A stretch of DNA of 43,226 bases from a virus: positions 1 through 43,226 of the IMG/VR virus record IMGVR_UViG_3300044984_000613. One strand, given 5' to 3'. Shown piece after piece: positions 7,001 through 14,375 of this stretch. Each line of letters opens with the position of its first letter. Within the stretch, counting starts at the first letter, position 1. The notes beneath the pieces were generated by a model. It did not search any database. It worked only from the letters and a program-made list of their open reading frames with translations, and had not been told where the DNA came from. The position numbers and the translations under genes are program-made.

Positions 7001-10000
7001 GTACTGCTTGTATATATTTTCGATGTTAGCCTTAGGCTTTTTATTGTCGACCGAACCAGCGTCTAAGATATCCGCGTATAGTGTTCTAGCTAAGATGTCG
7101 CTGATACCCATTTTATTAGCCATCACAACAAAGTCCTGTTCGTTTATACTTGGTACGTACTTACCATCAATCATCTCAGCATTAGCCATAACATAGCTAC
7201 GGAGAATCTCCATAATGCCCTTCTGTTGTTTGAAAACTCTTGAGTTACTTATTAGATTTTGAGAATCAATCTTTGGCATCTTGACCCTGAATAGCCCTTC
7301 TAATTTTTTGATTGCTGTATTGTAGGTTATCGGGCTCCAAATATTAAAGACAATATTCTTGCCGTCACTGGAAATCGTAATACCGTCTTCAACATATACA
7401 CTTGAACGAGAATCGTCCAATTTTACCGTGTGGTCAGCAATCCTAAATGATAACTTATATTGGGTAGTAACACTATTCAGTCGGTTAGAGCGTTTGATGT
7501 CTGCCTCGAAATAGCGGCTCTCGTCTCTATCCCCAACTTCTTTCCTACCCCTTACATCAGTAATATTACTATCTCTGGGTACGAAAAACCCAAACTCATT
7601 AGCTGGACTATATATCATCTCACGAATTGCATCGTGAATAAATGATGAAGTCCTGTACGTATTTACGTACGATGTCTTTACATCTGCTCCCCGTCTGGCA
7701 TCAAGGCTGTCTCCGTTTTGTCCTGGCTTCCCAAGACCTGCCTGTTTTCTAACCACTGAGCTAGCAGATTCAAGTCCTCCTGTGACAGCTCCACCTGGGG
7801 TGTCTTTAGAGTCACTCTGTAATTCTGTTTGTTTTTCATTTGATGTAAAAAATACGTTTGTCTCTACAAAGTTACGCTCAATGTACGAAATATCTTCGTT
7901 TTTGCCAAACTTTGAATTAAGTTCTTTTTCAGCCCTGTCGAATATTGTCTCACCTTCAGATACTGGTTTGCCTTCAAACTCTTGGATAAACTGAGTTCTT
8001 ATACCGAGAATGTTACCTCTGCTGTCTCTAGAAATAGTAAATCCTTTAACGTCTAGTCCAGACAACATCTTCTTAACTTCATCAAGAGTTTTAGATTCCT
8101 TAGTGGGAGTCTTAAGACCAATCTCAATAATTGGAGAAGACTTATCTGTTTTTGATTCAATAATCTTACTAAACAGGACTGCTTCCTGATTGTACCTCTT
8201 GCCAATCTCTACTATTTTAGCTTCAATTGATGATACATCAGTTCCCTGTGTTACTGAGAACTCCACGTCGAAAGAAGGTTCAGTATAAACATCACCACTT
8301 GTAGAATAGAATTCACCCTCAGATTCATTTACTCTAGATACAACGACTCCATCTACGCTTCTGATAGTCTTGACTAATTCGTCCTTTGCTTTATCAAACT
8401 CGGCCTTGTTAAATGTATCTAAGTCCTTGAACGTAGTTACTCCTGCTTGATAGCGCTCAGTGTTTAGTTTAGCTGCCTCTTCTTCAAATGAAGACTTCTT
8501 CTTTCCTTGGGCTCCAGTCCAACCGTTTTTCTCCCAAACGTCTTTCTCTAAGAACCATAGGAACGCTTGAAGGTCATCAGCTTGCCAACCCAATTCTTTA
8601 GCGGCATCACGCATAACCTTTTCAGCAAAGAAATAATCCCCCCCAAGTTCTCCTTTAATATTAACGGTGTGCTCAACTGCGCCCTCTTGTGATGGATGAA
8701 TTCTCCAGCGCTCTACATTGTCTTTATAAATTAACCTCCTTAAGTATCTAGCGGCCCAAACATCAATAGTAGCCTCTAGAGAACGACCAGTTAAGTTCCC
8801 TGCGAAGTTCTTGGTTTTAGGTCCTTGAGTTTGAGACAGCCAGTTGCCGTATAAAGCTTGAAGAACCTTAGAGCTGTTAGCGTTAAACTTCTTCCCATTA
8901 CTTTGAAGAGGAGCCTCTTCGAATTGGTTAATGAGCTTTCTTTTAGCATCAATAACGTCTTTTTCGGTATGTGTCTTCTTTTTGTATTTGGTTGCGGTAA
9001 GAGCCTCATCGTCAGTCATCTTCTCGATAGACTTAACGTATTGGTGATATGACTCAATTAGAACATCATACTTACCTAATGAGAATTGACGCATAGCATC
9101 AACTGCTTGCCTAAAGTTGATATCTACTGGAGTACGCGCTGAAGTGGCGGCCAACAACTGACCAAACACTTCTATGTTTGCCCCGAACTTCTTCTGGAAC
9201 CAGTCGCGCATTTTAGAGTACCATCCGAGTCCATTCTTAACCTCTTCGTTGGTCATATTCGCTCTGACTTCCTCTACAACTTTAGCAGTAATCGTGCTTG
9301 CCGCGTCAGTACCAAAAAACTCACTAGCCCCAGCCTCAAGCCTATATGGTACTTGCTTTACAGTGTAATTAACGAACTGCCTACCATTATTCTCTTTCTT
9401 TTCAGCGCTTACAACCTCTTGCTCTACAGCCTCTGGATATTTATTATTTACATTTTTAGCAACAACAAGTGCTCCAGCCATAGCTGCTCCATCGGAAGTT
9501 TTGGTAATCTTCTGAGTCCTTGCAGCATCAAAGTCTATAGAGCCCAGCTCGGCAGAAAGCTTTACGCCACCCCCAAGTTCTTGAGCCATTATATTCAAGC
9601 CGTCAAACAGTTGTGCTGTTGATGGTTTCGTTTTGATTCCAGCTATACCAATAACACTCTTTACGGCTTCCATAAACTTAGTAGCGATACTACGTTTAAT
9701 AGAGATGTCAATATCTCCAGCAGCAACCATTGATGCAAGCTCGGTGAGGAACTCATCGTTAGTGTTTTCAGTAACATCGTATCCAGCTAGGAACTTATCC
9801 ATACGGGCTTGTAACTGCGGGTCTCTCTTAACTGCCTTCTTTAGTTTACTTGCAAGACTATTAACGCCATCAGCACCCATAGTGCGAGGAATAATCTCGT
9901 GTATAGCTTCGTGGTACGTCGTGTTTGAAAGTAGGGATGGTATATAAACGTGAATATCGCTAGGCTTACCTTCTTTGTAAGAAATATGCACACCTCTCTC

Positions 10001-12151
10001 AAGCTGACCAGTCTGCTGTTGCATACTCTCTGGGGTGGTATGAGCTATGAAGTTAACGTCAACCCCAGACTTAGAGAATGAGTCAATTACGTTAGCTATG
10101 CTTTGCACTCCAGCGTTTACGTTATCTCTAGATGTTTCATATGTTTGAAACACATCATCACTGATATTCGAGACAAACTGATTTAAATATCCTAAAGCCT
10201 CTCCAGCGGTTTGTTGGTTTACTTTAAGTCTTTTGATTTTGAAACCAAGACCACTTGCTGCTTGCTTCGCTTCTTGAGGTGCTTGAAAAATTCCACCTGC
10301 CTGAGTCTCTTGAGTGCCTGCTCCTTCGACAGGTTGGACTTGCTGAGGGGATTGCCCTTCGACGACAGGACTTGATACTTGTTGTTGCGCTTGGCTATCA
10401 TACTTCTGTTCGATTTTAGTTTTCTCCGTTACCGCTGTCTTTACCTCAGAAGCAAGCTGAGCCTTAGCCTCCGTACTATTTAGCTTGCTATAGTTCTTAA
10501 TACCATCGGATATGGTCTGATTAAGCTTAACGGTCTTTGCCGCGTCCTCTTCGGAAAAGTTAGAGTAGTATGCCTCAGACTCAGCCTGTATTTTCTTCTC
10601 CTTGGATATATATTCAGTTAGTCTTTTATTTAGCAAGTCTTTTTCTTCAACGGATATGCTCTCGTCTTTAATGAGCTCATTGATTTCATCAATCTTATTC
10701 CTAATCTCTACCCTATCCCCAAAGATTGGGATACGGCCAATCGCTGACGGACCATTAGTAAGAACACCCACTGAGCCACCCATAGCCGTACCAACGAATG
10801 CAGACTCGGCTATGTTTTTATAGTCAATCTTATCACCTGCGAACGCAAGCTGCATAACCTCCTGAGTGGTAGCCACGATAGCTTCTTCCAATCCTTCCTC
10901 TAGAGGTTGACGAGCTATTGCCGGAAGACTACCAAACAGCTTATCTCCAAACTCTCTACGCGACATCTTAGCTACTTCTTCTGCCGAACCAAACATTCCA
11001 CGCAAAGCCTTAAGGTCTGATGCGAAAATCTTCTCTGTTGCGTACTCAGCCAAACCAGAGCCAACTGCGTACAATAGCTTTTCAGCTTGATTGTATTTAT
11101 TGTCATCCATCACCTCAGTCCAAGCAGAACCAGTTGCGGTGGTTCCGAGAGCTACGAGTCCAACTCCACCTCCCACGGCACCAACTGCCAAATTCACCAC
11201 TTGGTCAGCCATATCTATAAGAAGAAGTCCGCCTCTACCTTCAAGAGCCATACTCATCGACCCCCTTTGTATCTCCTCGTTTGTGTAACCCAAATTAAAC
11301 TTCTCAGCGTAGTTAGCTAATGCCACTTCTTTTTGAAGTGTTTTTGCTTTCTCACCGAAAGTAGTGGAGCCAGTTATAGAGGCAACATTAACTCCAGTAG
11401 GGCCTGGAATGTTCTTGATTGTCATATCCAAGAATCCATTGACCCCGGCTACCATAGCGTCTAAACCTCTAGACATAAAATTGCTATTCTCGGCTAATTT
11501 CTTCTGCTCGTTAGCAAATCGACTCATAGACGACTTAATGTCCGACTCTATAAAAGAAGTGGTTGACGGATTAAATGAGCCGTCATCATTAAACAAAGAC
11601 GTAGGCGCGACTCCATCTAAGTCAAACTCCTTATACTTTGCGTATGCCTCATCAATCTCTGGTCGCAACTTAGCTAGGTCATCGCTTGACTTTATGGCTG
11701 ATAATTTGTCGGCTATACTGAGACTAAGCTCCTCTCGTTTTACTTGAGCGTTTTCTTGTATAGTGCTTTCAGAAACATACTTAGGTAATTCCAAGAATGG
11801 TTCCTTAGTCGTTGTAGGTTCGAATTCCCTGTCCGCAACAGATGTAGAGATTATTGGCTTAGTCGCCTTACTTACTGCTGACTCATACTTGGGTAACTCC
11901 AAAAACGAAGGCCCTTGAGCTTTCTCCGGCTGAGCCTGACGAATGGATGATTCCAAAAAAGAAGGTTCTTGAGCCTGCGTGGACTGAGATTCCCCACTTG
12001 TAGGTTTTTTTTTTTTACTATTGTAGAAATTACCGGCAAAGGAGATATCTTCGTCACCGTATCCGTTCTTCTTTAATGCTGCCGAAACCTCATCAATAGT
12101 CTTACCGTTAGCGTAGGCCTTCTCTAGAATGCCCTTAAGTTCTTCGTTCAT
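4085..12151 (-). CDS. Giant polyvalent internal virion protein with zincin-like protease motif
   Basis: 2688 residues from the ATG at 12151. An earlier in-frame TTG lies in the promoter box. Order: charged N-terminus with an A12-encoded KKKK (46-49) and three 'SFLE/PFLELPKY' repeats within about residues 60-125; a glycine-rich hydrophobic stretch (about 304-340); a metallopeptidase-like segment with H747-E-A-I-H751 and downstream E800/E804 as possible third zinc ligand; a segment near 1100-1140 with 'NFAGNLTGRSLEATIDVWAAR'-type sequence, unassigned; a long coiled coil (about 1820-1875); a region at about 2080-2290 with 'NPLFIVRNFPRD' and 'IDFSQGGN...KPYINSAFQG', resembling large polyvalent-protein-associated domain 38. 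Such proteins are thought to be carried in the capsid and ejected into the cell. It follows two other ejection-type genes. Domain calls are from memory of motifs; no enzymatic activity is shown. Confidence 0.8.
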   Translation of the reverse strand: MNEELKGILEKAYANGKTIDEVSAALKKNGYGDEDISFAGNFYNSKKKKPTSGESQSTQAQEPSFLESSIRQAQPEKAQGPSFLELPKYESAVSKATKPIISTSVADREFEPTTTKEPFLELPKYVSESTIQENAQVKREELSLSIADKLSAIKSSDDLAKLRPEIDEAYAKYKEFDLDGVAPTSLFNDDGSFNPSTTSFIESDIKSSMSRFANEQKKLAENSNFMSRGLDAMVAGVNGFLDMTIKNIPGPTGVNVASITGSTTFGEKAKTLQKEVALANYAEKFNLGYTNEEIQRGSMSMALEGRGGLLLIDMADQVVNLAVGAVGGGVGLVALGTTATGSAWTEVMDDNKYNQAEKLLYAVGSGLAEYATEKIFASDLKALRGMFGSAEEVAKMSRREFGDKLFGSLPAIARQPLEEGLEEAIVATTQEVMQLAFAGDKIDYKNIAESAFVGTAMGGSVGVLTNGPSAIGRIPIFGDRVEIRNKIDEINELIKDESISVEEKDLLNKRLTEYISKEKKIQAESEAYYSNFSEEDAAKTVKLNQTISDGIKNYSKLNSTEAKAQLASEVKTAVTEKTKIEQKYDSQAQQQVSSPVVEGQSPQQVQPVEGAGTQETQAGGIFQAPQEAKQAASGLGFKIKRLKVNQQTAGEALGYLNQFVSNISDDVFQTYETSRDNVNAGVQSIANVIDSFSKSGVDVNFIAHTTPESMQQQTGQLERGVHISYKEGKPSDIHVYIPSLLSNTTYHEAIHEIIPRTMGADGVNSLASKLKKAVKRDPQLQARMDKFLAGYDVTENTNDEFLTELASMVAAGDIDISIKRSIATKFMEAVKSVIGIAGIKTKPSTAQLFDGLNIMAQELGGGVKLSAELGSIDFDAARTQKITKTSDGAAMAGALVVAKNVNNKYPEAVEQEVVSAEKKENNGRQFVNYTVKQVPYRLEAGASEFFGTDAASTITAKVVEEVRANMTNEEVKNGLGWYSKMRDWFQKKFGANIEVFGQLLAATSARTPVDINFRQAVDAMRQFSLGKYDVLIESYHQYVKSIEKMTDDEALTATKYKKKTHTEKDVIDAKRKLINQFEEAPLQSNGKKFNANSSKVLQALYGNWLSQTQGPKTKNFAGNLTGRSLEATIDVWAARYLRRLIYKDNVERWRIHPSQEGAVEHTVNIKGELGGDYFFAEKVMRDAAKELGWQADDLQAFLWFLEKDVWEKNGWTGAQGKKKSSFEEEAAKLNTERYQAGVTTFKDLDTFNKAEFDKAKDELVKTIRSVDGVVVSRVNESEGEFYSTSGDVYTEPSFDVEFSVTQGTDVSSIEAKIVEIGKRYNQEAVLFSKIIESKTDKSSPIIEIGLKTPTKESKTLDEVKKMLSGLDVKGFTISRDSRGNILGIRTQFIQEFEGKPVSEGETIFDRAEKELNSKFGKNEDISYIERNFVETNVFFTSNEKQTELQSDSKDTPGGAVTGGLESASSVVRKQAGLGKPGQNGDSLDARRGADVKTSYVNTYRTSSFIHDAIREMIYSPANEFGFFVPRDSNITDVRGRKEVGDRDESRYFEADIKRSNRLNSVTTQYKLSFRIADHTVKLDDSRSSVYVEDGITISSDGKNIVFNIWSPITYNTAIKKLEGLFRVKMPKIDSQNLISNSRVFKQQKGIMEILRSYVMANAEMIDGKYVPSINEQDFVVMANKMGISDILARTLYADILDAGSVDNKKPKANIENIYKQYKDRIYQQPWYKELFKVKNIVNSLFDRQSNIKREITKANIEGAYDYLISKAGASARAKYSINKSDRKIFGRLNNKSIDFLNQIISLRRIVEVDQSFDDRRAVATENLVKAKSDMDYAQYRVDSMASNLSVPKKNELKKKLDSAKEEFNRIQKVVEESKRPLHTVDKKNNVSMDKEGALAELSRFSRELDNFKDLNNRADAYFVEFRSILDDVYKNGLITDELYNKIKDFDYSPTVFLSHAFDFGDNDVSIRDYGLTGDQIKAIKDGSNDDTIMDARYLLAIYSASASSRILKNRANKALYAAALDPDNVGWIRTESKTGEADKGYENVNFFVKGESTKFQLRTDLKREWDGANRLFEIGPRATKYISYLSGSAALKLLATRANPLFIVRNFPRDFGHILFFTDIYDNQNIYFAGYNLFRDFRKGIKSFKSDDKYFQEYMEMGGGMDFLSTDGRPGSLVNNRKFFTKIVDKASSLGESSEIGFRIAVYKRLRDDATAEYNKKYGENPTGDALELIKVNAVSRARAIIDFSQGGNLTKGLELIKPYINSAFQGLRVSAEYIKNNPKKFASKFLQAQAGMLALAMSNAHFGDDDMEEVPDDIKLRYFIIMTGIKYTDDKGRLRRAYIKIAKPQQMVPFFALMDVANGYTLALITGNDKYSPSDDLLDYVTSSIKNAMPTGVALTEITSSIPVFNMIMTYSTNYDSFRERAVFMGDADNPILPMDEGINDPDVERFYKVVGKVYGESEELITGEKSGLSPIRLKASVEKVITSPSSSLFVGATYAILDILTSAVPLDNDMSTAEAGNAVGKVVDALADNGISITKSTWGGTNPDWKIYNQKEKLEQIDRESGSKRMKLKDSAKELGMEYISAKTETEKNAVIEKVKERVDEIKEDNVVDAMYYKDSFMTAAKKRAATQSTNEIIYSTDDQARAKKVYELYGDMTDQELLEVRSMIYNESGYRLGPKFKYEYDKLTK
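12005..12016 (-). repeat. A12 homopolymer inside the giant gene
   Basis: Twelve consecutive A on the coding strand encode codons 46-49 (KKKK) of the giant protein. A one-base slip would switch to a frame that stops at about 11872 and give a product of roughly 93 residues. This could be a slippage or phase-variation site, or a place where the assembly is wrong. Confidence 0.8.
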
Positions 12152-12172
12152 AGCATATATATCTGCGATATA

Positions 12173-12180
12173 CAAATATA
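12173..12180 (-). promoter_or_regulatory. -7 box TATATTTG before the giant gene
   Basis: An exact TAnnTTTG lies 21 nt before the ATG at 12151 and just after the stop of the upstream gene at 12198. A TTG at 12201-12199 gives an 18-nt spacer, slightly short of consensus. This box decides against the in-frame TTG at 12175 as a start. Confidence 0.55.
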
Positions 12181-12197
12181 CTAAACTATTTCAAGAC

Positions 12198-13556
12198 TCA
12201 AGAACCTTCTTTTATCTCAAGGTCTGCAAGGACTCCGGCCGGATTGCGGGTCTTAATACTAGAAGCCATAGACATCATATTATCATATAGTCCTCTAGAA
12301 ATCAATTCAGACTCAATTCCTCGTCTCTGCTCATTGCTTATTTTCCCAGGAAAGACTTCCTTACTTGTGTCCGACATATTCAGGGGAGTCTTTGATTTTA
12401 TGATTTTATAGCTAACAATAGTTCCATTGGGGGCAAGAGATACATCAGTTAGGTATAAGTCGTCAGAGTCAGTAAGCTTTATTGGACTATTAGAGAAAGC
12501 AAATGTAACAGCATCTCTTTTATTGCCAGTTATCTTATCAGTGACCGTCTGCCGTGTAGCAGTCCTGATTACTCCAGAAGCTTCTAATTGAGCCTTAGTG
12601 GGCTTTTTATCTTCACCACCGGGGGCTGCGCCAATGGCGGATGCCGGGCGCTGTGACTTGATTCCCTCGGAATAGGCCGTCTCGAAATCCTTTTGTGCGG
12701 CCTCCATAAATGCAGGGTCGTTCTGAATCAACTGCTGGATTGCCGCTGAGTCCGTGAAGCCTAACCTATTACGGTCCAAGTTGTTGGTCTTAGCGTACCA
12801 TCGAGTCGCTACCATATTCAATACCTCCGGGTCGGATGCCATCCTAGCCTTTAGCTGAGACAGTCCCTTCTCTACCGCTGCGGCTGCGTTATATGTAGTT
12901 GAACTAGGTCCATCTATTCTAACACCGCTTAGCGTGTATATATTCTTGGCGTCCTGCATAGCCAACGCCATAGGGTCAAGGAACTTAATGTTCGGGTCTA
13001 CCCTATCTAGAGAGAAAGAGTTAAACTTATTCTGTTCCTGCTGAAAATAAACTGATTGAGATAGTGGTACCATCGCTCCGTCAGGTTCTTGCACCATAAC
13101 GATTCCGTTTTCAATCTTAGTTGGCAGACGGCTAGTAGAAAATTCACTGTACTTCTGCTTCGCGGAATCAGGAGTATCTATGTAGCCCACACCCTTAGAT
13201 GCATTCATCTTATTAACCTCGTCAGTTGCCGCTGCTGATGCGGATAGACCGATACCGAACGCCTGATTGAACTGATTGCGTGATGACTCTAATTTAGACT
13301 TAGCCTCCTGGGAGCCACTGGTTTCGAAATCAATGGCTGCCTGCTTATATGCGTCGAAGGCGGCTTGGGTGGCGTCCTTGTATTTACCCACAATCTTGTA
13401 CTGGTTCTCAGCAAACTGTCGGTCGATGCCCATAGCGTCGGTAAACTTCTGTCTTTTTTCAGAATCTTCCTTACGCCTCTGTGCGGCCTGAGCCTCCATA
13501 GCGGCACCTTGCGCCGCCCATTCGGGTACCTTAAATACTGTAGTGCTTAGAGCCAT
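12198..13556 (-). CDS. Putative internal virion protein
   Basis: 452 residues, mostly predicted helix with an Ala/Gln-rich charged N-terminal part ('AAQGAAMEAQAAQRRKEDSEKRQKF'-like, residues 13-38), then a long helical repeat-poor body. The C-terminal 120 residues look more beta-rich ('DAVTFAFSNSPIKLTDSDDLYLTDVSL'). It lies between the glycine/alanine-rich protein at 13556-14359 and the giant polyvalent protein, the usual place for podoviral ejection proteins such as the T7 gp14/15/16 set. Its ATG overlaps the upstream stop by one base (TAATG). No family was recognised with certainty; an internal or ejected virion protein is the best reading from position and composition. Confidence 0.6.
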   Translation of the reverse strand: MALSTTVFKVPEWAAQGAAMEAQAAQRRKEDSEKRQKFTDAMGIDRQFAENQYKIVGKYKDATQAAFDAYKQAAIDFETSGSQEAKSKLESSRNQFNQAFGIGLSASAAATDEVNKMNASKGVGYIDTPDSAKQKYSEFSTSRLPTKIENGIVMVQEPDGAMVPLSQSVYFQQEQNKFNSFSLDRVDPNIKFLDPMALAMQDAKNIYTLSGVRIDGPSSTTYNAAAAVEKGLSQLKARMASDPEVLNMVATRWYAKTNNLDRNRLGFTDSAAIQQLIQNDPAFMEAAQKDFETAYSEGIKSQRPASAIGAAPGGEDKKPTKAQLEASGVIRTATRQTVTDKITGNKRDAVTFAFSNSPIKLTDSDDLYLTDVSLAPNGTIVSYKIIKSKTPLNMSDTSKEVFPGKISNEQRRGIESELISRGLYDNMMSMASSIKTRNPAGVLADLEIKEGS

Positions 13557-14359
13557 TACTTCTCAAACTTCTTAATTAAACTTCTAACGTATGAATGGAG
13601 CTTTTCTTTATCTCCCGCGCTAGTGAACTTCTTAATGTTAGACATTTGAGTTGGGTTGAAGATGTACTCTCCCCCGGTCATTTCTCCAATCTTAGCACCG
13701 TCCTTCATAAGGTTGATGGGGTTCTCTTTGTGCGAGAACTTACCTGGGGTCTTCTCTATCTTACCGCCCTTAGCCTTAATTGGTACATCTGGTGTTTTTG
13801 TTTTACCTAACGGATTAGCAAGAGCCATACCTGCACCACCAATGGCACTAATACCCCCGGCAATGTTCTGCACCGCAGCTTCCTTGGCCGCCTGAGCGAA
13901 TCCTAGCTCCTGCTGGTAACGACCTTCCTTGCGTCCCATCGTAGCTTCTTGCGCCCCAGCTAACTGAGATAGTGCAGCGGTTTGGCGTTGCTGTTGCATA
14001 TCCGCTAGACCCTGCTGCTGCTGAGCTGCTCCTTCCGTTAGGGCACCTAGCCCACCTAATAGTGCACGTCCGCCAGCCGCACCCAGGGCCTGCGTTCCGC
14101 CCTGTAGAGCACGATTTACGTTCTCCATCTGGCGATTCATAATACCCTGGTCGTAGGACTCCTTGTACGCCTTGAAATACTCCGATGGGGTATCCAATGA
14201 CGGGGCAGACGCCCTTACTCGCTCAAGCTCCTTATTGGCTTTCTTGTTAGCGGCAATACCATAAATGGTCTGTCCAATACCGGCAGCCGCCTGTAGACCT
14301 GCCCCGATGACTGCGCCTCCTACGGCGTAAATTTTCTTATTTGACTTTTTGGGTTTCAT
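13556..14359 (-). CDS. Putative internal virion/ejection protein, Ala-Gly-Gln rich
   Basis: 267 residues. The N-terminus is basic ('KPKKSNKKI') and followed by a glycine/alanine membrane-like helix (about 12-36, 'AVGGAVIGAGLQAAAGIGQTIYGI'). A Gln/Ala-rich helical centre (about 80-150) and a second glycine/alanine hydrophobic segment (about 165-185) follow. The tail reads 'GGEYIFNPTQMSNIKKF...SLIKKFEK', a pattern I associate with virion proteins of Bacteroidota podoviruses. Small membrane-active helices in a protein placed right after the tail nozzle suggest that it is ejected to help DNA cross the inner membrane. It starts four nt after a TAnnTTTG box. Assignment is by composition and context. 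Confidence 0.6.
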   Translation of the reverse strand: MKPKKSNKKIYAVGGAVIGAGLQAAAGIGQTIYGIAANKKANKELERVRASAPSLDTPSEYFKAYKESYDQGIMNRQMENVNRALQGGTQALGAAGGRALLGGLGALTEGAAQQQQGLADMQQQRQTAALSQLAGAQEATMGRKEGRYQQELGFAQAAKEAAVQNIAGGISAIGGAGMALANPLGKTKTPDVPIKAKGGKIEKTPGKFSHKENPINLMKDGAKIGEMTGGEYIFNPTQMSNIKKFTSAGDKEKLHSYVRSLIKKFEK

Positions 14360-14363
14360 AATA

Positions 14364-14371
14364 CAAAGATA
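14364..14371 (-). promoter_or_regulatory. -7 box TATCTTTG, 4 nt before ATG
   Basis: An exact TAnnTTTG between the nozzle stop codon (14376) and the ATG at 14359, with TATT between box and ATG. A leaderless transcript is likely if it is active. No -33 TTG at the expected spacing. Confidence 0.5.
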
Positions 14372-14375
14372 TCTA

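Noticed and set aside
11020-11747. Plus-strand open frames opposite the giant and fibre genes
   Set aside because: Low-complexity, no recognisable protein features or promoter; they mirror codon bias of the real minus-strand genes.
12152-12175. TTG start of the giant protein
   Set aside because: It falls within the TATATTTG box; the ATG at 12151 begins the recognisable N-terminus.
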